This document shows, one piece after another, positions 1 through 12,803 of a DNA stretch of 64,000 bases. Numbering within the stretch: the first letter of the stretch is position 1; each line of letters opens with the position of its first letter. This DNA is from Stenocarpella maydis (taxonomy: Eukaryota; Ascomycota; Sordariomycetes; Diaporthales; Diaporthaceae), in assembly GCA_002270565.1 (NCBI GenBank), contig NQMI01000173.1:21506-85505 (forward strand). The letters are read 5' to 3'. Position numbers and translations under genes: made by a program. Below the pieces are notes generated by a model. It saw nothing but the letters and a program-made list of their open reading frames with translations, was not told where the DNA came from and did not search any database.

Positions 1-40
1 TTGTTAAACGGAACCGCTCAGCAGGGCGTTGGTACTCCGT

Positions 41-112
41 GCAAGGAGTTACCCTAGACTTCGTTGTAAGGAGTTACCCTAGACTTCCTAGCAAGGAGTT
101 ACCCTAGACTTG
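41..112 (+). repeat. Three 25-bp direct repeats inside family A copy 1
   Basis: The core AAGGAGTTACCCTAGACTT occurs three times with 25-bp spacing. The same triplet is in the copies at 12840, 49380 and, inverted, 55525-55600, with small spacing differences in the 12.8-kb copy. In an LTR this would sit in the U3-like region upstream of the TATA box, so enhancer or silencer function is a reasonable inference. Confidence 0.85.
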
Positions 113-442
113 CGAGTCAGGCGATTTTCGCTAAGTACGCCCAGTGCGTGCGTGACGCAAGATGAGTTTGGTGGCCGTGAGTCGATTATTTTGGCCTGCA
201 TTTGCACCTTAATTCAGACCTCTGCATTACCCTTATTTCTTACCCAAAAAGTATATGACTTAGTGCATTGGATAGCCTGATTTCTGAAGTTTGTATGTAC
301 TTAATTTGGGCATTGCTAGGGCTATGGTTGGCTGGCTGCTTGGAACCAAAGATGGTGTGTTGGAAGGGCGAATTTTCCGGCATTTGCAAATTTGCACCAG
401 AGCCGACCGCAGCGTGCCCAGGGGTGAGACGACGTCGGAGGG

Positions 443-449
443 TATATAA
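443..449 (+). promoter_or_regulatory. TATA box of the family A unit
   Basis: The heptamer TATATAA sits in a G+C-rich context about 150 bp before the 3' end of the unit and is preserved in the other three copies. Position and context suit a Pol II promoter inside an LTR. Transcription itself is inferred. Confidence 0.5.
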
Positions 450-599
450 GGAGGGCTTACAGAAGCCCAACTTAATTCAATACAAAGTTGTCCAGACCAT
501 TGTCAATTGTCCGAATTCGCCTCAGGGCACTATACTGCGACCCTGCCGATATACACACACGCTGAACTGAATGCTATTCTATAGCACATATTCATCAGA

Positions 600-2635
600 C
601 TACCTAATCAACTTTATCAATGCAGAATCATTTAAAGCCTATAAGCTCAAAACGCAACGGATTTTTAGCAGCTATAAAGGCTATAAAGACGCCCTTAGGT
701 CCCTATTTCAAGACCCAAATAAGGAACAACAAGCAGAAAGGGACCTAGCGAATTACAAGCAGCATAATTCAGCAATCAACTATACAGCAGAATTCCAGCA
801 AATCTATACCAAAATTAACTATACCAATAACATAAAGAAATTCATATTCTACTATAGATTAAAGGATAAAGTAAAGGATAAACTTAATAAAGTTATAAAC
901 CAACCTAATAATTTTCTATACTATATAGAAATAACTATCTAGATTAATAACAGACTCTATAAATGATGCTTGGAAAAGAAAGGATAAACTTCTAAACGAA
1001 CCATATTCCATAAGTATAAATCCAACACGAGAAAGAAGTATTAGAAGCTAAGTACCCAGTAGGGATAGCACACAGGACCCATAGAACTAGATATTGCCTA
1101 ACGTAAGGATAAGAAAAACATTAAATGCTATAACTATAATAAGATAGGATACTTCGCCTTAGAATGCTATGCTCTAAAGAAAAATAAGGACTAGAAGTCA
1201 GTACCCGAAGGAACCCAACAGGCTAATAAAGCTACCCATCAAGCTAGTTTAGCCACTCATAATGCATAAGGACCACCCAGGTCCAAACTGCAATGGGAAC
1301 TTGCAAATAAGTACTACATCTATAGAATAACTATATACAACTAGTATTAGGTATACCCAAACTAAGACCCAAATAAAGGATATAATTTTTACAACCCTAA
1401 TAAGAAAGACCTCTATAATAGTCTATACTTCTCCTAATATACTAAGTCCCAATACGAAAAACATCAGAAAGATAAGGCATAATAGCAGCTTATCCCACTA
1501 ATAAAGAATCCCTAGAACCCTAGAAAGGCATATATATCGCTTAGTTGGATAACTTACTTTAATAACAGCTATACTACTTACTGCAGTAATAAGGAGGCCA
1601 CCAGATAGTTTCCTAAGAATGCTTTAGGGAAGCAAGGAAGAACCCTAGCGGTAGGAAATAGGGAGGAGCTCTTGCAGATTAACCCTAGGGTGGAAGGAAA
1701 ACCTATCCCTTAGGCCCCACTTGCACTATAAACCCAGTAGAAGGAACCACAAGACTACTTAAGACAAGCGCCCCTTCTAGCCCCAAGAACTAATATTACA
1801 GCAGTCATAATCATAGGGAGACCTTTTAAAGAAACTATAGGACAACCTACCCAGGAATATAGGAGACTAAGAGATACAGGACGCATATGTCCATCACATA
1901 ACAAATATAAGGATATCTCTTAGGTATTATATATTTACAATAAATATAAGGAACATATAAGGGAGAAAACCAAGTACAGCTGGTTTCCCCAATAATATCT
2001 AGGTAAGAATATTAAACACATATATAAGCATAATGATTTCAAGAACTAGCACCTATACCAAAAACATAATAAGATAGGATGCACCCTAATAAGGCTAGAC
2101 TCCTATATACCTTTGGAATGCCTCTAGAACCCTAATGGATGAGCAAATTATAATAAACCAACCTATAAGGTGTATATACTTAATAAAGCTTAAGACTAGC
2201 ATCTACTAAGATAATAGGGGCTGCTGCTTAAAACTCCAATAATAAAGGAACTGGATTACAGCATGCGGTAGCTGGTTAATGACCTGCAAGAATCACAAAA
2301 CATCACAAAGCAAAATCTCAAGAGCATCAAGGAGGTCCTAGCCGCAGACAAACAGTCAAAAAACTAGAAGGGCTATTTATAAAACCTTAGGCAGCAACCA
2401 ACTACATCACAAGGTACTTATGCATAATAATGAGCAACTATAGCCACCTAATGGTTTAGGTTAAGCTAGGAGTCCATATATGCTCAGCACTTATCAATAG
2501 TAGAGTATAAGGGAATTTTATTTCCCTAAAAATAATAAATAGGTATTACCTACTATAGCATAAGAAAAAGGAACCCTATAGACTTAATATAGTAGATAGA
2601 ACTAAAGTATCTTATAGCAATAGAATCATCAATAT
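600..2635 (+). pseudogene. Ty3/gypsy-type gag-protease remnant, copy 1
   Basis: The reading starts inside gag. It includes the block around 620-940 that matches the 52.9-kb copy residue for residue apart from point changes, a degraded CCHC zinc knuckle near 1120-1170 (KCYNYNKIGYF, expected C and H changed to Y), and a degraded protease active site near 2490-2520 (the DSGA motif, with its D changed). Changes are mainly E to K, D to N and G to A type, meaning RIP acted on the opposite strand. The gag N-terminus is missing because family A adjoins at about 600. The 3' end is cut at 2636 by a family B element. It is not functional. Confidence 0.75.
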
Positions 2636-3907
2636 TGTTGGAATAGCACTTAGGATCGCACATCAGTATGGGGACGAGGTGGCTTAGTCAGCCACCTAGG
2701 TACCGCACGGAGACCTTAAGCCCCTACCGTGTGCTTCCCCTCCCTCATTTCAGAACCTAGATAGATCATCAAATAACAGAACCAGTTCAACAACCACTGT
2801 ACGTACATACCAGCAGCCATATAGCAAAGGCCATTCAATACTAATTAGTAATTACTTAGCGCGATCACAGATTAGCAAGAGTGAAGAGACAAGCCCCTAT
2901 ATAACTCCCTAGCTGCACTACCAAACGAGGATCAGGAAGCAGAACAGCCAGAGTCATATACTTGTGCTAAGAGCCTAGAGATCTCCTTAACCAAGCCGCA
3001 GCGCAGCACAAGAAAGGAGGTCACCTAGAAAACAATCTCTATCTATCTTATATAAATCACACCTATTACTATTAAATAAGGATCAGGAGATAGTATAAGA
3101 GGTAATCCATATAAGTAAGATAAAGGGAGTATATGCAACTATATGATAAAATACCTTAACCTATATAAACTAATATAGAAACTATTAAAATATTAGCTAT
3201 ATTAAATAACCCTAAAGAGAATATTCCCAAACCTTCTAGCCAGAATATAGAAAGACTACCTCCCATAGTTATATATAAAGAAATAGCTAAAGGGAGTATA
3301 ATACTAATCTTAAAGTAACAATAATAAACAGACCCATAATTCTGGGATAAGGATAAGATCAACCTAGAAGAACCACCCTTAGAGATACACCTTACTATAT
3401 ACTTCACATAAGTCCTAATAGAGGATATCTAACTATAACTACACGGGAATCTACTCCTAGACTCTCTAGTTAAAGACTTCAAGGGGTGGACTACCTACTA
3501 ATTTAATTAGGTTCCTTATATATTTAAGAAAGAGCTACTTCATCTAATTAGTAAAGAGGGAATATAAATATTAGGAAGATCCTATTTAGTAAGAATCATA
3601 TAACTTATTAAGGCTAGAAAGGCAAGCTGCAGGCAGCTATAGCAAACTCAATAAACCCCACCTAGCCCCATATAAGCTATAATATTACTAGCTAGATAAC
3701 AATCAATATAACCCATATAAGCAACTATTAAGCTATATAAATAATAGCAATAATCCCATTTATATAAAGCCCCCCAAACTATATAAGCACAGATAGCAGA
3801 AACCTATCCTATATAACAGATACCTCCTGATGCAAGATATATGCAAGAGGTGGGTAATTTCCTACAACAGCCAGATACCATACTTACCGCATGATCCATC
3901 TATATAG
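2636..3907 (+). mobile_element. Family B LTR retrotransposon, 5' fragment (copia-like)
   Basis: It begins TGTTGGAATAGCAC, a start resembling the delta LTR of yeast Ty1, and matches 61636-62900 along its whole length in the same orientation. The first about 150 bp, with a G+C-rich block, is the likely LTR; the rest is A+T-rich and riddled with stops. It is truncated at 3907 where the family C LTR begins. The longer copy at 61.6 kb encodes a retroviral-type integrase, which supports a retrotransposon. Assignment to copia rather than gypsy is inferred from the LTR start and integrase style only. Confidence 0.65.
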
Positions 3908-4307
3908 TGAAAACGGGCCCAGAGGGGAGAGCGAGAGGACAAAACCTCCACACACACAAAAAGGCACACGTTCTGCCAGAGCCCTGATCAAGCAACCACC
4001 TCAAGAGGAGCGTGGAAGGCAAGAAGAGGAGCCCCTAACGCGATAGGAGAGTTATAAGGGGAATAAAGGGTACCAAAAAGGAGAGGCAGAAAAAGAGGGC
4101 ACAAGAAATAGTTTTATAATACACACATATATATCTAACAGATATAAATTCACAGGGTATAAAAAGATTAATTCTCTAGGACTAGAAATTTCTCAAAAGT
4201 AATGCAAGAAGGCCCCTTCTTATAGCCTTAGAGGGAGGGGGGGGGAATGCTAAGGCTGGTTTTCCTCTAGATTCTGAAATATACTAGTTCCCCTAGACCC
4301 TAAAATA
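3908..4307 (-). repeat. 3' LTR of family C (left end)
   Basis: About 400 bp, aligned with 19288-19690 through the G+C-rich start (TGAAAACGGGCCC on the plus strand), a poly-G run and the far end. This copy has more transition changes than the right-hand copy; its terminal TGTTCC on the minus strand has become TATTTT. Confidence 0.85.
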
Positions 4308-4320
4308 TACCCCTCTCCAG
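4308..4320 (-). other. Polypurine tract of family C
   Basis: On the minus strand the bases immediately upstream of the 3' LTR read CTGGAGAGGGGTA, a purine run at the position expected for the plus-strand primer of an LTR retrotransposon. Confidence 0.55.
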
Positions 4321-4399
4321 ACTATTATAAAAAACAAGCAATAGTCCACCCGAAACAACCAAAATCACTTTCCTCCTCTAATTAAATAAGCCACCTAAA

Positions 4400-6700
4400 T
4401 TCAGCTCTATTAGACCCTTTATAGCTCTCAATTCCTAGCCCGCTTATCCCTACTCTTATTCTACTATAATATGCTCAATCTACAATCCTTCTCCTCTTGC
4501 TTAGCCGCCTTTTTGTAAGCCTAGGATTAATGGCTGTCACTAATCGCCAGCATGGGAACCTAGCAATTTGCTTCCTCAGTCCCTACCTACTTGCTTGCAT
4601 TCCAGTTGTACTCCTAAATCATTATAATTCTTATCGCAGCAAGCAATAAGCAATATAGTAGCGGTATAGCCGGAATAGAGGACAGAGATAATAATAAAGA
4701 CCTTAAGATACCTAATCACTTAGGGGTCATCCCACCTATATTTATATTTCCTCCTGGGGATATATTCCTAATGCTTACCTCTAATATCTGCTGCAAGAGA
4801 AGTTTAACAGGGTCACCCTACAGTATTCCGGCCCTACTCCAATTAGGCATCTGTAGAGCAGTTCTCGCTTCACTCAGTATCCCAAGACCATCTTCTCTAT
4901 ATGTCCATACCCCATCTGCCTAAGGCAGAGGCTTAGGTATCTTGGATGGGTCCTTGTGAAGTTTAAGCCTAGATATCGTGATCAGATCCTTTACGGCTGC
5001 ACTAGGTGTCTTAGATGTCAGGATAGGTGGCTGGTTCTTTGAGCTGTTAGGGGCAATGGGAGTTTTGCTCGACCTGGAAGTCCGGATGTCAGTAAGCCTT
5101 AAAAGATCAGCCTTATTAAATCTTGCTATAAGAAAGCCTAGTAGATTTTATCCCGGTTCTAATCCCACACCAGGTATAGTGTAATACTTAGTCTCCCCCT
5201 TATTTATCCCTAAGATATTAGCTTGAGAGTATATAACATTCTTTCCTACTATAAGCCTCTCATACTTATTGTAGCTAATAACTGGAGTATTCTGGATGCC
5301 CCTGATTGGATGCCTGGATCTATTGATTTCTGATTGAATAGTAAAACCCTAGATAAGAGCTAAGGCTTTCTTAGCGGGTAAGCTAGGAGGGGCGGATTTA
5401 AGCAGCCTAGTCTTAATCCAGTCTCCAAACTCCCAGCCATTCTTTCTATAATTCTCCTGGAAGAAAAAGGCAATATAGGTGGCCATAAGGAGTCCATAGG
5501 CAGTTGATCCTAGCTGCAGCATAACCTTCACTTGGATCACCATGCATGCCTGTTTTGAGAATCCTTTAGGTAGCCCAAGGGTAAGGAAGTATATAATGCA
5601 GTCCCTTATATAGGGGTACATCCTATCATGAGTTCTCTGATCAGGATAAGTATTAATTATACTGAGTCATTTAGTATCCCTATTAAAGATGCTTAATACC
5701 TAATAGCCTGGGGTATGTATAACTTGAATAATGAACCTCTAGCTGTCCTTTAGTAAGTAGTATCTCCACAATCTAGGGGGTTCTCCATTAACATTATAGG
5801 TTATAGGCACCATAAAGACCAAGTTGCTAAAATTAATTAGCTACTAATTAATAAGCCCCAGAATATAATCAGTATGCAGGTATGCCTCTTGAGCTAGGAG
5901 ACCTTCTGCATTATAAAGGGTTATAAGGAAGTTGCTATAGTAAGTGCTAAACAGGTTCTTCTGCCCAGGGGGGTCTCTAAACTAAGGATAGGGATTGATG
6001 CCCTTGAAATATATATCCACCACCCGCTACGCATAATCACTATACCCCCATTTTTGGTTCTAAAAGAACGGCAATTACACCAAAAGGTCTAATATATCAA
6101 AAGCTTGGGAGAGTACCAACCTATTGTTAAGGATTCTAGTTTCAAACGGGTCTTTTATTAAGTTTATACTAGCTCCGCAATCCCAGTTTCCTCAATTATA
6201 GATATTATATGGGTTGGGAAATCTCAGCTACCATATAGGGTTGATATTATTAAAATTCATAATAAAGGGCAACGCTAAAAGTCATACTTTAAGGCCAACC
6301 TGATCAGAAGGGTCTGGGTACTCAACAGTAGGCACGGGGGCATCAGGATCATTCATAGGGCTAACTTGGCCTTTTAGATTATTAATAGCCGTAAACTAGA
6401 TCAACGGGGATCCCTTCTTCTTTCCCTTACCTTTCTTTATTATTTGCTGGCTTAAGGAAGATATCTTTTTAATTAGTTAGACTGGGGGAAAAGGGTGCTA
6501 AGGTAAGGAGAAATTAGGTAACGGAGGGGAGGTAACAAGTTTTAAGGGTAGAGGTTAATGGTTGCAGCAGCTTTTAAGTCTTAATAATGCAAGTTGTGCT
6601 GCGCTAATCAGAGATCAGCCAAGGTATAGTGGTTGTAAAAGAAGTAGTTAGGTTGGAGGTTGTGGCAGAAAGGTGGGCTTTTATCAGAAGGGGAGCCTCA
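4400..6700 (-). pseudogene. Unidentified minus-strand coding remnant downstream of family C integrase
   Basis: A long, protein-like but stop-broken reading runs on the minus strand. The best piece, 5349-5621, is open for 90 codons (begins MYPYIRDCIIYFLTL, rich in L, G and aromatic residues). Upstream in the same direction, 5650-6350 still reads as plausible protein (for example VEYPDPSDQVGL). I recognise no family. It lies between the integrase and the 3' LTR, where most gypsy elements have no gene, so it may be an accessory ORF of family C or an older insertion. Confidence 0.35.
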
Positions 6701-7148
6701 AGATGGGTAAATCACTCGAGCTAGTGAATCACTCAACTTCCTTCCCTTTTCTACCAGGCAGCAACCTTTGCTGCTTTAAATGCTTCTAATAAGAGCTCCC
6801 CTCTCCAACTTTTTATATTTAAAGTCGCTTTCCCCCTACTAATCCTTTTCTTTAACTTCCCCCCAATAGTATTATTAACTATTAATCATTAATCTCATTA
6901 TTAAACCATTAAGCCTTTCTAATCAGATAAGCTTCGCTATTGCTATATCTTCTCCTCCTTAATCAAGCTAAGAAGAGAAGGGAAAGGGTAAGGAGCAATT
7001 GCCTCCTATCATCAGGGTCTTCAAAATATATAATCCTCCTCTTATTTATAAAGAGGGCATCTATACTTGTTTCCAGCTAAATGCAATCCTTTTATAAAAC
7101 TAAATCTATAAATTACCGCTTTATAAGGCCTTTATAATAAATATTAAG

Positions 7149-7826
7149 ATGTATAACCTTAAGGGCAGAGGCAAGGGTCTTTATATCCTATGGACCCTCT
7201 CCTTAATATGCAAATCTGAGCTGCTTAAACTATTCTTTCCCTTCCTAAAAGCCCCAGAGGCTTGCAAGTACCTGCAGTCTTACCTTAGCACTCTAATTAA
7301 AGGAGGTCCAAACAATATTTTTATTAAGCATACAAATGGTGGCCCTTATGAGAAGTATATGTCTTAACTGTGCTAGGGGAATGACCTTCATCGGGGCTCG
7401 GCTCTCCTTATTGCCTTCTTTAGTCGTTATAATGCGAACCCATATGACTGTTGCATGCAGCAGATGGGGGCCAACTGCAACTGAATAACTCTCTAAGGCA
7501 TCATCCCCATTATAATCCCTTTCTTTAAGTGCTAATTGCTCTAAGGATTTCAAGATAATGCTTGCACTAATTATATCTACTATATTAAGGGTTACCTTTA
7601 TAATTTTAAGATGCTAAAGATTTCTAAGAGTAGTTATAACTATATTACTAATATGCATCCTAATTTAATTAATAAGCCTTTAAATATGCCTCCTTTAGAG
7701 CTCTTGCTAGGCAAGTATACTAAGGCAGCTACTAAGATAGGATATGAGGAAACTTGCGCGGATGCTGTGAGTAAGATTACCGGACGTGTGCCCAGGAAGT
7801 TCAAGTACAAGCCTATGGATCTCTAG
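7149..7826 (+). pseudogene. Plus-strand (antisense) accessory ORF remnant in family C
   Basis: Two open pieces, 7149-7367 and 7611-7826, are joined by a stop-broken stretch that stays protein-like and Cys-rich (NPYDCCMQQM, DNACTNYIYYIKG). The reading runs opposite to pol and lies between integrase and the 3' LTR. The spacing of Cys pairs recalls small zinc-binding fungal proteins of the DUF3716 kind, but this is a weak impression. It is damaged by RIP-like changes. It could be a separate gene captured or invaded before decay. Confidence 0.3.
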
Positions 7827-8019
7827 TCATGGTTGTAAGGTGATCAGAAGGGTTAGGTAAGGCTGGGGTAGATCCAGTTTTTCAGGTTGCTAACACTTCT
7901 TTTAGTAGTAAATCAAGAACTGATGATTTTTGTCTTGCATGTGGTCCCAAGAGAAGTATACTTGTCTGATTAGAGACATAATGTTGTTTTGACTTTTTTT
8001 ATGTCTTAACTTTTTTATA

Positions 8020-9400
8020 TCTTATCCCAGAATTTATATTCCTTTAGCTTGGGGTTATTAGGGTTGATAAGCGGAATGTCCATATGTAGTGTTGTCCTCT
8101 GAGTCTGATTAGCTGAATCCAATAAGTCTGAATCATATGAGCTATCTATATTTAAGTATGCCTGTGCTTGGGGAACCATCCGGCTAGGAAGAGACCAATC
8201 TTGGTACCAATTATTATTATCCTGATTAGAGGTGGTGGGATAGAGTGTATTATCCAGTATATCTGGGAAGACATTATGTCTGGCTACCTCTAATAGCTTC
8301 CTCCCGGTTTGTTAACTTTCAGGAGGGTTATCCTCCTAAAGAAAAGGCACCTCTAGCTCCCAAATTCCCCTCTTATAAATGAATTTCTTTAGGTGCATTA
8401 AGGGATAGGTCCCATTAATAGGGATCCCATCAGGGGTCCTTAGCTTATACACATTATTGGGCTTAATAGCATTAATAATATAAGGCTTAAACTATTAATA
8501 TATTAGCTTCTGGAATAATAAGTAATTAGATTTCCTTTGCTTATCTACAACTAGCATAAGGTTATCTTTTATAAGAGGCTTGGGTCTATAGAATCCCTAG
8601 TGGGTATCTCTGGCTGCTGCCTTTTTTCTTTACTTAGCAACTAACTCCTGGGTATATAGAATATCTTGTTTTAGGTCCAGTAATGAGCACAGTTAACATT
8701 CTAGTACCTAATCGGAGGTCATATAGGGTAACCAAGCTTAAACCCGCTAGGTAGGGATCTCCATTTTAATGGACAATACCGGGTTAAATCTGTGGAGCAG
8801 GTAGAATAGGCTTTTCTTATGCGATTATCTTAAGGACATTCTATTAGTAAAGAGTACATAAGGAAGGATCTTTTTTTATCTAATTATACCCTTATCCAGC
8901 ATCTTTCCTAAGGCTGATGTAATATTAAAGTAGCTATATTTTATAATACTATTCGCCCTAGGATTATATGCGGATATTCTGATTTAATGTACCCTAAGGT
9001 GTTTAAGGTATTTAGCAAAGTCTCTAAGGTTCTCAGGTCCCCCATCTATAACTACTAATATAGGCAAGCCCTATTTGAGTAGGAACTTATTAATAAAGAA
9101 TTGCTTAATATTCTTTAAGTTAGCAGCCCTAAGAGCTATTACCTTAGGCCATCCCATAAGGTTGCAACATCCTTCCACAAGGTATTAACATCCCTAATTA
9201 GAGGGCAAATGCTAAATGTTAATATGAATTTTTAAAAATAAAAGCCCTGGGGTGGTAAGTATTACCCCATTATTATAAATCCTAGTATCTCATTTATTAT
9301 ATTTAGGATATCCAGCAATTACCTTTTCTATATCTATATATATCCCTTTCTAGTAGTATATTACTCTAATCCAATAGTAAGTAGTATCCCTCCCTTTATA
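8020..9400 (-). pseudogene. Family C integrase region (Ty3/gypsy IN)
   Basis: Read on the minus strand, 8850-9080 gives an integrase-core stretch (LAYISSYRWG, then ISAYNPRANSIIKY) matching the gypsy pattern around the second Asp and the catalytic Glu (NPxANxxIE), with D and E altered. C-terminal sequence continues to about 8020. There is no recognisable chromodomain. It is not functional because of multiple stops. Confidence 0.65.
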
Positions 9401-9699
9401 ATTAAGGGGAGTGTAAGTATTCCTAATGATTCTTTTTCTCAGATTAGAGTCATTTATAACTCTCCTTCTAGGGAGGTCTTTCTTAGGTTCCTACTAGAGC
9501 ACTCCTTTCCTAAGGGAAAACATAAGAGCTTTCTTCTTAAAAGCCTTCTATTGCTAATTAGAGAGGTAACTAGGTAGAATACTGCAATAGAGGTAATCTA
9601 CAATCCCCCTTAATTCCTTTAATTACTAACAACTATCTTTAAGTAATAGCATCTAATCAGAAGGTATTAGAGCCATTATAGGGTTAAGGGAAGTATTAT

Positions 9700-11300
9700 A
9701 CCATTCCTTAATATCCCCTTTAATTTATCTATTTACCTTATCTAAAGGACCTGGAGGTTTTCTTAAGAGCAAGTTAGCAACTGAATTATCAACCCCTTTA
9801 ATATACCTAACTATGAAGTTATATATTCTGATTATAGCCAGCTATTAAGTAATATAGGCCCTAGGGATATCTAATGCTAACCCCTTTAGCTGCCAAATAA
9901 GAACATTTAAGTTGGTCTCCAGGATAAAATGAACTCTATATATATAGAACTGAAGCTATCTAATCGCATAGAGTATAGCCTAATACTTACATTTTATTGC
10001 ATTATAAAGCTTCTCAGCAGCAGTCTATAAGCCACTCTTATACCAGACCGGATGATAAACCCTATCTTTTACCTGCATTAGGCAAGCACCCCAGCTGTCC
10101 AGGCTTGCATCAACCATAAGGATAATCTCTCCCCCATTATAGTTAATATTCACAAGGTAGGGTTTTAAAGTAATTGTTAACTTAAGGGCATCCATGGCTT
10201 CCTAGCAGCTTTTAGTCCAGACAAACGGAGTACCCTTCTTTAGCAGGTTGAAGAGAGGATATAATATAATTCCATAAAAGGGCATCTAGATCTAGAAAAA
10301 GTTAATTAGGCTAAGAAATGATTGGAGCTAGCTAATATTTTTATAGGTCTCCCACTCCTTAATCTTAATAATCTTCTTATTTGCAGGAGAGCAGCCTAGA
10401 GTCCCACATATATAACCCATAATATCAGCCTGCTTTTTGCATCATTTAGATTTAGTAGCATTAATTATACTACTAGCAAGCTCTATATTAAAAAGCATAT
10501 CATTAAGGTTCTTAATATGCTCTATAATATACCTCTATACCCCAGGAAGGTTATCAAGCTTCTAATTATTATAGGTAGACTCTAGCCCTTTTACTGCAAT
10601 ATTATTAAGAAATGGGCGGCAGACTATCAGAATCAGGTTATAAAACAAGCGAACCATATATCTTATAAACTATACTACTAAGTTCGTGGCTCCCATGGGC
10701 AGCCCATACTATTGAAATAGCCTGATTGAAGTTGCAAAGGTGGTAATATTGCGGCTTTTCTCTTCCAGCTTAATCTGGTTATACCCTAAGAAAAAGTCTA
10801 AAAGCAATAAAACCTGACATATTGCAAACTCCTCAGCAAACTTATCAGCAGCTAGAGGAATAAAGGCATCTCTAATCATAACCTAATTAGCCTTAGAGAT
10901 ATTATTAATCAACTGATAGCCACTATCCTTCTTCTTAATAAGGAACTACTGGTTTTAATAGGGGGCATAGGATTCTTCAATCACACCCCTAGCTTCTCAC
11001 TCCCTTAACATTTTAATAGCAGTCTCCCTTAACACTCTAGGGAGCTCAATAGTTTTCATCTGGTATACCTAGTAAGAAACTATCTTAATGGACTAAAGAG
11101 GGGCAATATCTGTGCTGATCTGGGAGATATAAGACCAGTCCCATATAAGAGCTTCTTCCTTATTCTCCAGAAGGTAAATAAATATTAACTTTTCCTAATT
11201 AGAGAGCCCATTATAGTTTCCTATAATAATATACTAAAGGCGCTCTAGTATTAATTATAACCCCCTTAGAATGGAGGAGAATCTGGGTCTAATCCATGGG
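9700..11300 (-). pseudogene. Family C reverse transcriptase and RNase H, first copy
   Basis: On the minus strand, RT motifs appear in order: VKKKDSGYRLIND-like at about 10930, FFLGYNQIKLE at about 10780, LPMGATN at about 10700 and FLNNIAVKG (the FxDD box, D changed to N) at about 10610. RNase H follows at 9870-10140 with VDASLDSWGACL. Stops replace W and Q codons, as RIP would do. The region overlaps the block duplicated at 13418-16086. Confidence 0.75.
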
Positions 11301-12803
11301 TTATATTTGCTTCCTCTACCAGCATCAATTAGATACCTAACCCTAGCCTCATAGCTTGGCTTCCAATTCACAGTTCCCTCAGGGATAGTACCATCAGAGG
11401 GAAAGTTGTTAACAGAGTGGACTTTTACCCCTACCCTTTTATACAGGGTCCTAACAGCTAAAGCGGTTACCCCCTTTTCTTAGTCCGGATGGAATCAAGT
11501 TACAGGTCTCTAGAGTGCACCTATCTGGATAAAAGACTGCTAATTAAAGTAACCCAATAGGATATTAGGCCTATGGATATAGAGAAAGGAGGCGAAAAAT
11601 TTAGCACTAGGGTTCTAGCTTCCTCATTTAAAAGGCTCCTAAGGATATTATCATCCTGGGATAACCTGAGGTTGGTTTTGAGAGGGTCTGTTAGGGCTCC
11701 AATTATAACCCGCCTCTAATTAGAGGAGTCTAGCTAAAGGAGGACCATTATCACCCTCTGAGGAAGGTATTTTTAGGGAACCATTACACCTTTAGTAGCA
11801 GCCACCTGGAAAGGCTTCTGATTCCTCCTCCCCAGCCCATACATCACTTACGACTCATTAAGAGTAATATATATAAAAAGGAACCCCCTTAATTACTTAA
11901 AAGTTAAGTTCATATTTAAAAAGAAAGGCATCCCTAAAAAATATTATAGGTAGTATTATGCATTTTATTATCCATAATAAAGAAAATAGCCCTTATCCTA
12001 TTATAGCCAATATATACTTACTCCTTAGTTACTCTAATTAATACTAGTAATGCTTTATTATAAACCATAAAGTTTATATCTTAAAGTAGAATATAGGATA
12101 ACTTATTCTAGTAGTAATAAGATAAAGGAAGAAGATTTATCTTAGCACCTATATTTAGCAGGGCTAGGAAGATCTTATAGCTCTCTAAAGCAATCCTAAT
12201 ATTTAGGTAGGCGGATCCGCAGCAACCACAGTTTACCACATCAGCAATTTAAGATAATATTAAATTTACCTTATACCTAATGATATGCATCTAATTAGAG
12301 CTTGAGCATTGCTTATATCTAATTTTAGATAAAGTAGAGACTATACTAAGTCCTAGACCTATAGCTTGAGGCACATCCCTATCTAGGACTGGCTTAAAAG
12401 GCCACTTATTAAGAGAGGTATTATCCCTATAAGTAAGGAGCTCTCTGATCAGAATAGCATTAGTCTTGCTAAGCGCAAGAATATCTAAAATCAGCATTTT
12501 GATTAAGGTAGCGAGAATGGCATCTATAGCCTTAGCTTTAGGGGTCTAGGGGATTAGGGGTCCTTATTTGGGCTTAGCTTTAGTTGATTTTTCAGTCTTG
12601 CTCAGACCTATTAGATTACCCTTCATTTTACTTTTCCTATCCCTAGCTATGGTAGAAGTCTCTTGCTGGATTTCTAGTATTACCTCCTCTTTATTAGAAA
12701 TTATCTGTAATCTTAGGTTAGAGTTAATAACTAATTCTAAGTCTGGCCTAGCATTAAATATTATATTATTAATATCCTAATTAGGGTTATCTCTATTTAT
12801 TCT
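10136..12803 (-). repeat. 2.67-kb internal block of family C, copy 1
   Basis: This stretch (protease, RT and start of RNase H) is repeated in the same order and orientation at 13418-16086 with scattered transitions. It stops at TTTATTCT exactly where the family A unit starts, and the second copy continues past the same point into gag. The two copies differ at many sites, so it is not a simple read duplication. Confidence 0.85.

Larger units (their letters stand above)
2..599 (+). mobile_element. Family A terminal-repeat unit, copy 1 (LTR-like, about 600 bp)
   Basis: The unit starts TGTTAAACGG and ends near ATTCATCA, so it has TG...CA ends. Three further copies lie at 12804, 49344 and (inverted) 55066. 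It carries three direct 25-bp repeats near its start and a TATATAA box at 443-449, as an LTR promoter would. Base composition is normal and the copies are very similar, unlike the RIP-scarred surroundings, so the family looks young. No family-A coding body was recognised: this copy abuts a gag remnant of another family at about 600. It could be a solo LTR or an unrelated insertion unit. The exact 3' end is uncertain by a few bases. Confidence 0.75.

Noticed and set aside
41..112. Possible CRISPR-like array (25-bp repeats)
   Set aside because: Eukaryotic LTR context, three units only, spacers of a few bases.
240..570. Overlapping ORFs of 76 and 100 codons on opposite strands, repeated identically in all family A copies
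   Set aside because: Both span the TATA box and the start region of an LTR-like unit, overlap each other antisense, and are conserved only because the copies are young.
3156..3407. Minus-strand ORF, also found at 62240-62428 in the second family B copy
   Set aside because: It is the antisense shadow of A+T-rich, stop-filled family B sequence; conservation reflects repeat homology.
5145..5175. CCGGTTCTAATCCC resembles a tRNA B box
   Set aside because: No A box at the right distance and no acceptor stem pairing; lies in the decayed 3' part of element C.
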